Virus record (IMG/VR): IMGVR_UViG_3300017917_000504
Location: 1 to 22,705 of that record
Direction: 5' to 3' (one strand)
DNA: 22,705 nucleotides
Source of the DNA: a virus
Shown here piece after piece: positions 15,297 through 21,543 of the stretch; position 1 is the first letter of the stretch, and every line of letters begins with the position of its first letter. The notes under the pieces are model-generated. The model saw only the letters and a program-made list of their open reading frames with translations, ran no database searches and was not told where the DNA came from. The position numbers and the translations under genes were made by a program.

Positions 15297-16004
15297 GTGA
15301 GTTACGACCATAACGATATCTACAATATAGTTGAAAGACTGGCTATCCTAGAAGGCCGTATTACTCCCGCCACTGTTAAACATGGCCTAAACAAACAACA
15401 AAAGTCAGTGCCACAATTGCCTGCACTTTTCAAACCCAAAGATATTAGCCCGGTGTTAGGTAGTAAGAAAGATCCAGAACATCCTATGCATGGCTACATG
15501 GTTGGCGACAGTGTAGAAAACGACAAAGAACCTGTTGAAGAAGCTGTAGCAACAGAGGACGTATTAGAAAAAGTTAAAAAATCATTTGCTGATTATTTGA
15601 GTAATGTAGCAGACGAAATTAAACAAGATACAGACTTAAAAGATAAGAAAAAAGAAGATAGTGATCTTAAGAAAAAAGACAAAATTGATCGTGATTTAAT
15701 TGCTAAAGTTGTTAAACAAGAATTAGATGAAGATCCTATCGAAGGCGACGACTTAGGAGATATGGCTCCTACACCAGTACAAAATCCTGTAATGGCAGAA
15801 TCGCATCCAGTTAAAACTATTACTAATGAGTGCGGCTTGTGGGAAATACACGGCAACGAACCAACAGGATTTGAAATCCGACATGGTAATCGTGCAATGC
15901 GTTCAAAATTTAAATCAATTGATGAAGCTGTTATGGCTTTAGAAATGTTTGCGGCCCGTCGTAAGGCGCAAGACGAATCACAGGATTACATAGAAGAAGC
16001 CTAA
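15297..16004 (+). CDS. Putative head-associated protein with LxE-type N-terminal site
   Basis: 235 residues from a GTG at 15297, preceded by AAGGG (15284-15288); the ATG at 15290 is out of frame and ends after seven codons. The N-terminus is helical and contains AILEGRI, an I-x-E|G site at residues 17-20. Next comes a basic, proline-containing segment (VKHGLNKQQKSVPQLPALFK, then KDISPVLGSKKDPEHP). I remember closely similar segments in uncharacterised structural-type proteins of marine T4-like phages. Residues 90-145 are a highly charged coiled-coil (KDKKKEDSDLKKKD). The end has a small domain (GLWEIHGNEPTGFEIRHGNR). A scaffold/core or internal head protein would fit. Function unproven. Confidence 0.55.
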   Translation: MSYDHNDIYNIVERLAILEGRITPATVKHGLNKQQKSVPQLPALFKPKDISPVLGSKKDPEHPMHGYMVGDSVENDKEPVEEAVATEDVLEKVKKSFADYLSNVADEIKQDTDLKDKKKEDSDLKKKDKIDRDLIAKVVKQELDEDPIEGDDLGDMAPTPVQNPVMAESHPVKTITNECGLWEIHGNEPTGFEIRHGNRAMRSKFKSIDEAVMALEMFAARRKAQDESQDYIEEA

Positions 16005-16014
16005 GGAAAAAGAA

Positions 16015-18633
16015 ATGAATTTGTTAGACCTATACGAAGGCCGCGAGCCACATCAACAAGCGATAGATAAGTTAGAACAACGTCGCATTGCAGACTTAGA
16101 AGCACGTATGGACGATTGCGCTCGACGTGGTGATGTAGCAGGTTTCCGTAAAGCCAAAGAAGAACGCGATAGTTATCATACAATCAAAACCAACGAAGCT
16201 GAATTAGATGAAAAGTTAAAAGGTCTTCCTAGTAAGAAACTAGGTTCAGCACGTGACTTAGGCAAGAGTGTTAAAAAGTTTAGAGCACAACGTGGCCTAG
16301 ATGAAGGCGAAATGAAACGTGCCATGGAAAAAGATGCTGAGCGTATGAGTCGTGAAGCATTTTGCAAAAAGTATGGCAACGAAGATTGGGTTTGCGAGTT
16401 CTGGGATAATGTAAACGGTCCTATGGATGAATCTGGTATTGGTCACGATATTGCCGACAAGAAAGAAAAGATTGCACGTGCAACTCCGCAGAGTAAAGCC
16501 GGCGCTGTAGCAAGCACTGTTAAAAATGCTGCTAAGTGGTTGGCTGGTAAAGGTGGTCCTGGTAAAGAAGGCCCAACTTACGAAGCGGCTCAAAAAAAAA
16601 ATTCTGAAAAAGTAAACGAGTATATTTCTGTAGCTTCTGATAAGAATTTTAAAGAAGCAGAACCATACAAAAATTACAAAATCTATGTACGTAAACAGCC
16701 ATTTGGTAACACTGGCCTTTACACAGCACACACAGAAATCGATCGCAAAGGCTTCATGGAAAAGGGCACTTCACCCGAAGAAGCTGTCCAAGCAATACGC
16801 GACAAGATTGACTTTGTATTAAACGCACAAAAGAAAGTTACAGGCTCGAGTACTATTGACTTCAATGTTAAATTTGCCACAGACTTGTTAGCTGATCCTA
16901 AGCAAACTTTCTACGCTAAACTAGAAAATGTCAACGGTGAACCTAAGTTAGTTATTGCTGGCGATACAGTTGCCAATGATCCTGAGTTGTTGGCCGCAGG
17001 TGACTTTAAACGTAGTGCTGTGCGTAATCAAGTAGATGATCAGGGCCGTGCCACACCATTACCGGGTATTCCGTTGACTGCTAAGAGTTTGCGTGCTGGT
17101 GAATGGATTGCTAATGGTCGTTACACTATCGGTAAAGAAACCCAAGACCGTGATGGTAATCGCGTGTTTGATTTAACTTATCATAGTACAGCACACACCA
17201 AGAGCGATAAACTACGCCTTAATCAGCCAGCATTTACATTAGGCACAACTCGTGACGTTGACGAAGATAAGGCACGTGATTTAACCGCGGCTGTGATGCT
17301 TAAAAAAGCACATGCGGCATTTCCTAGTGCAAAAGATGCCACAGAAGCATTAGCATTGTGGATTGCTGACAAAGAGCAACGCGATGTTAATCGTTTAGAA
17401 AAAGAAAACGAGCAAGAAGAAGAAATGATTGCTCGTATTATAGATCAATTAAAATCAAAAGAAGTCGACGAAGGTTGGAGCGATGCTATAGTTGCTCGTA
17501 GAACTGGTCGTCCACGCACACCATATTCAATCTATATCAAAGGCCGGAAGTGGAAAGACTTTGAAAACGAAGATCATGCCGAGAATGTAGCAAATAAATT
17601 ACGTGCTAAATTTAAAGCCGAAGGCAAAGATCCTAGTGTTATTACTATTGCTCCTACCGACTATGATAAAGGTATGGACGAAGCTGCCAATCCAGCACAG
17701 CAGGCCGCCATTGCTATTGCTAAGAAAAAAGAACAAGGCGTAACAGAGGACACAGGTTCATGGATTGTGTATGATCCTGAGACCAAGCAGATCAAAAAAC
17801 GTTTTAAGACACACACTGCCGGCAAGAGTTATGCCCAAACACACAAGTTAGGCTTTGCCAGTAGTGAATATTACTTTGACAATATTAAAACGGCTGTAAC
17901 AGCAGAAGGTATGACAGATTTTCAAAAGCGTCGCCAGCGTGAGCGTGACATAGATGCTGGTCGGCCTGTAGCACGTCAACGCCCAAGTAAGCAGACTGAC
18001 TACCAGAAGCGTCGTGCTCAGGATCGTAAGGACATGGAGTTAGGCGAGGAAAAGACACGCTTGGATCCTAAGTGCTGGAAGGGTAAGAAGATTGGTACGC
18101 CTAAGACTAAGATGAAAGGCGGAGTTCGTGTTAATAACTGTGTGCCTGCTGAATCCGTTGAAGAGGAAGCCAAAAAAGGTCTTTACTACTATGTAAACAA
18201 GCGTAAGAAAGCTGGCACAAGTAGAGATAAAGATGATCCTCGCGCACCTTCGGCACAAGACTGGAAAAATGCAGCCAAGACTGCTAAAAAAGAATCAGTC
18301 GAAGAAGAGTGGAGTGAAAAATACAAACGCAGTATCGATTGCTCACATCCTAAAGGCTTTTCACAAAAAGCTCACTGTGCTGGTCGTAAGAAGAACGAAG
18401 GTATGTTTAGCACATTAGGTGAAGACAACGAAGCTCGCGATGCAGTTGAATCAGCAATTATACGTCGTATCTTAGTTGCACATAAAGACTTATTACAAAA
18501 GTTTGGTCCACAAAAAGTTATGGATGCAGCTTCTGCTATTGCTGACGATCATGCAGATGTAGAAGAAATTGGTACTAGTGATGTTAGTGCTTACGTTCAT
18601 GAAGTCGAACGCTACTTAGCAATGAATCACTAA
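16015..18633 (+). CDS. Large multi-module protein, candidate packaged polyprotein
   Basis: 872 residues, very charged, behind a good Shine-Dalgarno (AAGGA). MNLLDLYEGRE has a perfect L-x-E|G site after residue 8. It then looks like beads on a string: a Lys/Arg-rich helical region (10-135), SGIGHDIADKKEKIARATPQ (from 140), beta-alpha modules starting near Y221, Y504 and W583, AANPAQQAAIAIAKKK (from 557), a basic DFQKRRQRERDID region, a C687-W688 to C709 peptide, a C776 to C788 peptide, and a helical end (796-872). Junctions often show hydrophobic-x-E|[SGA]: MDE|S 139, VDE|G 486, MDE|A 556; weaker TAE|G 631, PAE|S 713, KNE|G 795. No enzyme motif is recognised. Cleavage in the prohead would yield many small basic peptides. 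Inference from pattern only. Confidence 0.6.
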   Translation: MNLLDLYEGREPHQQAIDKLEQRRIADLEARMDDCARRGDVAGFRKAKEERDSYHTIKTNEAELDEKLKGLPSKKLGSARDLGKSVKKFRAQRGLDEGEMKRAMEKDAERMSREAFCKKYGNEDWVCEFWDNVNGPMDESGIGHDIADKKEKIARATPQSKAGAVASTVKNAAKWLAGKGGPGKEGPTYEAAQKKNSEKVNEYISVASDKNFKEAEPYKNYKIYVRKQPFGNTGLYTAHTEIDRKGFMEKGTSPEEAVQAIRDKIDFVLNAQKKVTGSSTIDFNVKFATDLLADPKQTFYAKLENVNGEPKLVIAGDTVANDPELLAAGDFKRSAVRNQVDDQGRATPLPGIPLTAKSLRAGEWIANGRYTIGKETQDRDGNRVFDLTYHSTAHTKSDKLRLNQPAFTLGTTRDVDEDKARDLTAAVMLKKAHAAFPSAKDATEALALWIADKEQRDVNRLEKENEQEEEMIARIIDQLKSKEVDEGWSDAIVARRTGRPRTPYSIYIKGRKWKDFENEDHAENVANKLRAKFKAEGKDPSVITIAPTDYDKGMDEAANPAQQAAIAIAKKKEQGVTEDTGSWIVYDPETKQIKKRFKTHTAGKSYAQTHKLGFASSEYYFDNIKTAVTAEGMTDFQKRRQRERDIDAGRPVARQRPSKQTDYQKRRAQDRKDMELGEEKTRLDPKCWKGKKIGTPKTKMKGGVRVNNCVPAESVEEEAKKGLYYYVNKRKKAGTSRDKDDPRAPSAQDWKNAAKTAKKESVEEEWSEKYKRSIDCSHPKGFSQKAHCAGRKKNEGMFSTLGEDNEARDAVESAIIRRILVAHKDLLQKFGPQKVMDAASAIADDHADVEEIGTSDVSAYVHEVERYLAMNH

Positions 18634-18634
18634 C

Positions 18635-19342
18635 ATGAAGGTTAGCGACTTTCGCATTGTCAATCATGATAAGTTAGATGCTATACTTGTGCGTCTATGC
18701 GAGTTAGTTATTGCGGGACAAAAGAAAGATCCTACTAAGTATGGCATGGTTGCCGCCGCAGTATTAGATACAGACAATAACTGTGTGGCTGCATTAAATT
18801 ATCGTCAAGGCGACAAAGATGTTCATGGCGAGCGTGCTGCCATCGAAGCATACAATAAACGCTTTGGCGAAATACCAGAAGGCTCAATTATTTTAACTAC
18901 TTGTAGCCCTTGCACAGAACCCATGCCAGAACGTGTAGGCGAAAGTTGTAAAGATTTAATTTCTAATAGCCCAGTTCATAAAGTTTATGCTGGATATAGA
19001 GATCCTAGTCAACAAACCGAAGCCGGTGATAAAACTTATCACTTACAAATAACACGCAACAAAAAGATACAAGCTCTATGCCAAGCATTTGCTGATACAT
19101 GGCTCGATGACGAACAGTTAAATGAATTAACATTTATGGGTAGTCAATGCACTAAGGATTGTTCGGGTCACCGTGCTGGATATGCATGGTCTAAAGCACG
19201 TGGTGGGCAAAACGCTAACAGTCCATTTAGTCCAAGTTTTAATAAAGGCTCTGCAATTGCTACAAAAGAAATACAAACAGCTAAACCACAACCTAAACCC
19301 GCAACAAATCCACTAAGACCTATTGCAGGACCACGAGTATGA
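18635..19342 (+). CDS. Cytidine-deaminase-fold protein with Cys-rich C-terminal module
   Basis: 235 residues. The deaminase core has HGE at 64-66 (His zinc ligand, Glu proton carrier) and ILTTCSPCTEPMPERVGESC with Cys at 90, 93 and 105. The zinc pair may be C90/C93 (CxxC) or, as in RibD-like deaminases with a spaced second Cys, C93/C105. The family removes an amino group from cytosine, deoxycytidylate or related rings. After residue 165 comes a separate module, CTKDCSGHRAGYAWSKARGG, then a Ser/Asn-rich tail, not part of the deaminase fold. The start is one base after the upstream stop (TAACATG), as at 11755. The substrate may be a nucleotide, or a nucleic-acid base if the protein is packaged. 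Confidence 0.7.
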   Translation: MKVSDFRIVNHDKLDAILVRLCELVIAGQKKDPTKYGMVAAAVLDTDNNCVAALNYRQGDKDVHGERAAIEAYNKRFGEIPEGSIILTTCSPCTEPMPERVGESCKDLISNSPVHKVYAGYRDPSQQTEAGDKTYHLQITRNKKIQALCQAFADTWLDDEQLNELTFMGSQCTKDCSGHRAGYAWSKARGGQNANSPFSPSFNKGSAIATKEIQTAKPQPKPATNPLRPIAGPRV

Positions 19343-19425
19343 ACGAAGAATATCAATATCCTTACCCAGTATATCCCGAGGACGACGGAAGTGATTGCCC
19401 AAGAAATCCTTACGCACCTGTCTGA
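19339..19425 (+). CDS. Possible 28-residue Tyr/Pro/Asp-rich peptide
   Basis: An ATG that overlaps the deaminase stop (ATGA) opens a 28-codon frame, MNEEYQYPYPVYPEDDGSDC and eight more residues, ending at TGA 19423-19425. It overlaps the first 35 bases of the methyltransferase-like gene in another frame. Composition (Tyr, Pro, Asp) is unlike random AT-rich sequence, and the ATGA junction supports coupled translation. It could be a real peptide, or a translational relay bringing ribosomes to the GTG at 19391. Confidence 0.35.
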   Translation: MNEEYQYPYPVYPEDDGSDCPRNPYAPV

Positions 19426-19972
19426 GTCCAGCGGCTACACACTCGAAGGTAGCTTTACCTCTGACCTACTTGCCAGCAAGATTTGGTTGTTAACAGAACT
19501 TGCTCGTATCGCACCTAGCGTTGGAACTGTATATGTATTAGGATCTTGGTACGGTAATCTTGCTGTTATCAATCAACTAGATCCTACAATCAAATACAAA
19601 AAATTAATCAATGTAGAAACCGATAAAAAGTTTTTACATGCTAGTCAACGCATACACAATCATTTGGGTATAGACAACACGGAATACATGCTCAAAGATG
19701 CTAATGACTTAGACTATAGACAATTAGGCCTGGATGGCGTAGTTATTAACACAAGCCTAACCGACATGCAAGGACAAGCATGGTTTGACAATATACCCGA
19801 AGGCACACTAGTTGTTATGCAAAGTCGAGATCATGATCCTGGCAATGCAGCACACAGCACACAAGATATTATAGATCGTTTTCCTTTATCTGAAATCATT
19901 TACGATGGAGAATTAGATTTAGAAGATCCCGAAACCGAATATACTCGCTATATGGTTATTGGAATCAAATAG
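19391..19972 (+). CDS. SAM-dependent methyltransferase-like protein
   Basis: 193 residues from a GTG at 19391 with GAGG (19378-19381) nine bases upstream. After a helical start the sequence has a class I Rossmann pattern: VYVLGSWYGNLAVI as glycine-containing motif I, LINVETD as the acidic end of strand 2, LKDANDLDY as motif III and LDGVVINTSLTDM as motif IV, then IPEGTLVVMQSRDHDPGN. The family transfers a methyl group from S-adenosylmethionine; the target is unknown and no nucleic-acid recognition domain is present. The N-terminus MIAQEILTHLSESSG shows L-x-E|S after residue 12 and loosely resembles MRAQEF, so it may be packaged too. Last gene of the cassette. Confidence 0.6.
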   Translation: MIAQEILTHLSESSGYTLEGSFTSDLLASKIWLLTELARIAPSVGTVYVLGSWYGNLAVINQLDPTIKYKKLINVETDKKFLHASQRIHNHLGIDNTEYMLKDANDLDYRQLGLDGVVINTSLTDMQGQAWFDNIPEGTLVVMQSRDHDPGNAAHSTQDIIDRFPLSEIIYDGELDLEDPETEYTRYMVIGIK

Positions 19973-19979
19973 AACACCT

Positions 19980-20041
19980 ACCTTAGGACCTTATGGTTCG
20001 GTGTGCCCGGCTGCTGGGCAGATAGGACGGAGTCGTGCCCC
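19980..20041 (+). other. GC-rich structured segment with two alternative hairpins
   Basis: In the 153-base gap before the DsbA-like gene. TGCCC (20004-20008) can pair with GGGCA (20016-20020); the same GGGCA can instead pair with a second TGCCC (20036-20040). It is much GC-richer than its surroundings and lies upstream of the promoter at 20072, so it belongs to the 3' end of the cassette transcript or to a separate small RNA. There is no T-run, so it is not a plain terminator. Confidence 0.4.
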
Positions 20042-20071
20042 AAATATCTAAAGTGAGCATTACCAAAATAC

Positions 20072-20099
20072 TTGCATCTACTGTAAAATCCTATATAAT
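20072..20099 (+). promoter_or_regulatory. Sigma70-like promoter for the DsbA-like gene
   Basis: TTGCAT (20072-20077), 16-base spacer, perfect TATAAT (20094-20099). A start near 20106 leaves a leader of about 20 bases that holds AGGAG (20115-20119) before the ATG at 20126. Confidence 0.55.
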
Positions 20100-20125
20100 T
20101 ACTAAACTAATAACAGGAGAATTAA

Positions 20126-20386
20126 ATGTCAGACCGCGTATTTACAGCAGAACAAACTAAGAAACTTGAACAAATCATTAACGAAGGTATTCAAGTCACT
20201 TCCGAAATTGAAACATTAAGTGGCGGTCTTAACGACACCATTAAAGCTGTTGCTGAAGAATTAGAAATCAAACCTGGCATCTTGAAAAAAGCAATTAAAC
20301 TTGCACACAAGTCTGAATTCGGACGCGAGAAAGATGATCACGATTTGTTAGAACAAATTTTAACACAAGTTGGGAAAACTTTATAA
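20126..20386 (+). CDS. dsbA: DsbA-like dsDNA-binding protein (late transcription)
   Basis: 86 residues, similar in size to T4 DsbA (about 89). It is wholly helical, with LNDTIKAVAEELEIKPGILK followed by KAIKLAHKSEFGREKDDHDL, matching the pattern of T4 DsbA-type proteins: a helix, a short turn after a Glu-Leu pair, then a basic helix and an acidic end. In T4 this small protein binds double-stranded DNA near late promoters and helps late transcription. This is the phage protein, not the thiol oxidoreductase DsbA. A strong Shine-Dalgarno and its own sigma70-like promoter suggest early or middle expression, which would suit a regulator of late genes. The radical SAM gene begins immediately after its stop. 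Confidence 0.7.
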   Translation: MSDRVFTAEQTKKLEQIINEGIQVTSEIETLSGGLNDTIKAVAEELEIKPGILKKAIKLAHKSEFGREKDDHDLLEQILTQVGKTL

Positions 20387-21460
20387 GTGCAATTTAAATT
20401 AACTGATCTATCAATTAAAAGTTATCAGTTATTTGATTCTAAACAGTATCAAGGAAAATACTGTCTAAGTCCTTTTTGCATGATACAAATAGATACTGGT
20501 GGCCATGTGCGTTTGTGCGGTTGTGGTGCTTGGATGCCTATTACTATTGGAAATATTTTAGAAACTCCATTAGTTGAAATATTAGCCAACCCACTAGCAC
20601 AGTCCGTGCGCCAAAGTATTATTGATGGGACTTATCAATATTGCAATGAAAAGGTATGTGGGGTTATTCAAAACGACGGATTGAATACCATAGAAAGTGT
20701 TCCGCCTAATATCAAAACTCTGCTAGAAGATTCATCAAAGTTTCAGATTCCATACGAAATTAGTATTCACGGAGATCCTACTTGCAATCTTAGTTGCCCT
20801 AGTTGTAGGACTCATGTGATTAAAGTTAGCGACGAAGATATTGAAAAGCAAAATAAAATTGGAGAATTAATTTTCAAGAATTTGCTTGGATCTGCTAACG
20901 AACAGACCATGCATGTAATAATCAGCGGCATTGGTGAGATATTTGCAAGTCCTATGTTATTAGAATTTATGAATAGAATAACACTGGACAAATATCCTAA
21001 TATCACCTTTACTATTGCTACTAACGGTTTGCTTTGCGAAAAACGCTGGGATAGAATTCAGCATTTAGAACCAGCAATAAAACGAGTTATAGTTAGTATA
21101 GACGCAACTTGTGCTGAGACTTATGAAAAGATAAGGCGTGGCGGCGAGTGGAGTGTGCTATTACAGAACATGGAATTTCTAAAAAATAAAAAACAGTTAA
21201 ACAATATAAAATTACATACCAGGATGATTGTACAAAACGGTAATTACAAAGAGATTCTAAAGTTCTATGATTTCTCTAAAGAGTTTGATACAGATCTAAT
21301 TGAGTATTCTCGAGTGACCGATTGGGGCACATGGTCTAAAGCTGAGTTTGCTCAAGAAGATGTTTTTAATCCACAACATCCTAATTATGAGGTTGCAAAA
21401 GACCTTATAAATCAAGTAAAATTAAAAACAGATACTTGGTTTGAAGGTAATTTTAGTTAG
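20387..21460 (+). CDS. Radical SAM protein with N-terminal SPASM-like Cys-rich region
   Basis: 357 residues from a GTG directly after the preceding stop. The radical SAM motif CNLSCPSC (C133, C137, C140; CX3CX2C) binds the [4Fe-4S] cluster that cleaves S-adenosylmethionine to a 5'-deoxyadenosyl radical. Support for the TIM-barrel core: VIISGIGEIFASP (the GGE-type strand), FTIATNGLL and VIVSIDATCAETYEKIR. The first 95 residues carry six cysteines (26, 31, 44, 46, 86, 91) with IGNILETPLVEILANP, a SPASM-like auxiliary-cluster pattern, which usually lies at the C-terminus. The substrate is unknown; SPASM enzymes often modify peptides or proteins. It sits between DsbA-like and DNA polymerase genes, apparently transcribed with the former. 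Confidence 0.82.
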   Translation: MQFKLTDLSIKSYQLFDSKQYQGKYCLSPFCMIQIDTGGHVRLCGCGAWMPITIGNILETPLVEILANPLAQSVRQSIIDGTYQYCNEKVCGVIQNDGLNTIESVPPNIKTLLEDSSKFQIPYEISIHGDPTCNLSCPSCRTHVIKVSDEDIEKQNKIGELIFKNLLGSANEQTMHVIISGIGEIFASPMLLEFMNRITLDKYPNITFTIATNGLLCEKRWDRIQHLEPAIKRVIVSIDATCAETYEKIRRGGEWSVLLQNMEFLKNKKQLNNIKLHTRMIVQNGNYKEILKFYDFSKEFDTDLIEYSRVTDWGTWSKAEFAQEDVFNPQHPNYEVAKDLINQVKLKTDTWFEGNFS

Positions 21461-21467
21461 TTGTTTG

Positions 21468-21484
21468 TGTTTACTAAGTAAACA
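21468..21484 (+). repeat. Perfect inverted repeat TGTTTAC-taa-GTAAACA
   Basis: Seven-base arms with a 3-base centre, eight bases after the radical SAM stop. It could be a hairpin at the end of that transcript (no T-run) or an operator before the polymerase gene. Confidence 0.5.
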
Positions 21485-21519
21485 TAGAATCGCTCACTTA
21501 AGAGCATGTAGAAAGGTTA

Positions 21520-21540
21520 GTCAGCCACAAGTGACAGGAG
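21520..21540 (+). promoter_or_regulatory. Candidate translational operator hairpin of the DNA polymerase gene
   Basis: GTCA (21520-21523), an 8-base loop (GCCACAAG) and TGAC (21532-21535), followed at once by the Shine-Dalgarno AGGAG (21536-21540). T4 gp43 represses its own translation by binding a hairpin with an 8-base loop at the same place. The stem here is only 4 bp. Confidence 0.35.
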
Positions 21541-21543
21541 ATT

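Noticed and set aside
15290-15313. ATG at 15290 overlapping the Dps stop as start of the next gene
   Set aside because: It is out of frame and ends after seven codons; GTG 15297 with AAGGG upstream gives the long frame.
19995-20041. ZTP or glutamine riboswitch
   Set aside because: Fragments such as CTGGGCA, TCGTGCCC and GGACGGAG recall these classes, but their order and pairing do not match either consensus.
19980-20045. tRNA gene on either strand in the GC-rich segment
   Set aside because: No acceptor stem, anticodon arm or T-arm can be folded in proper order.
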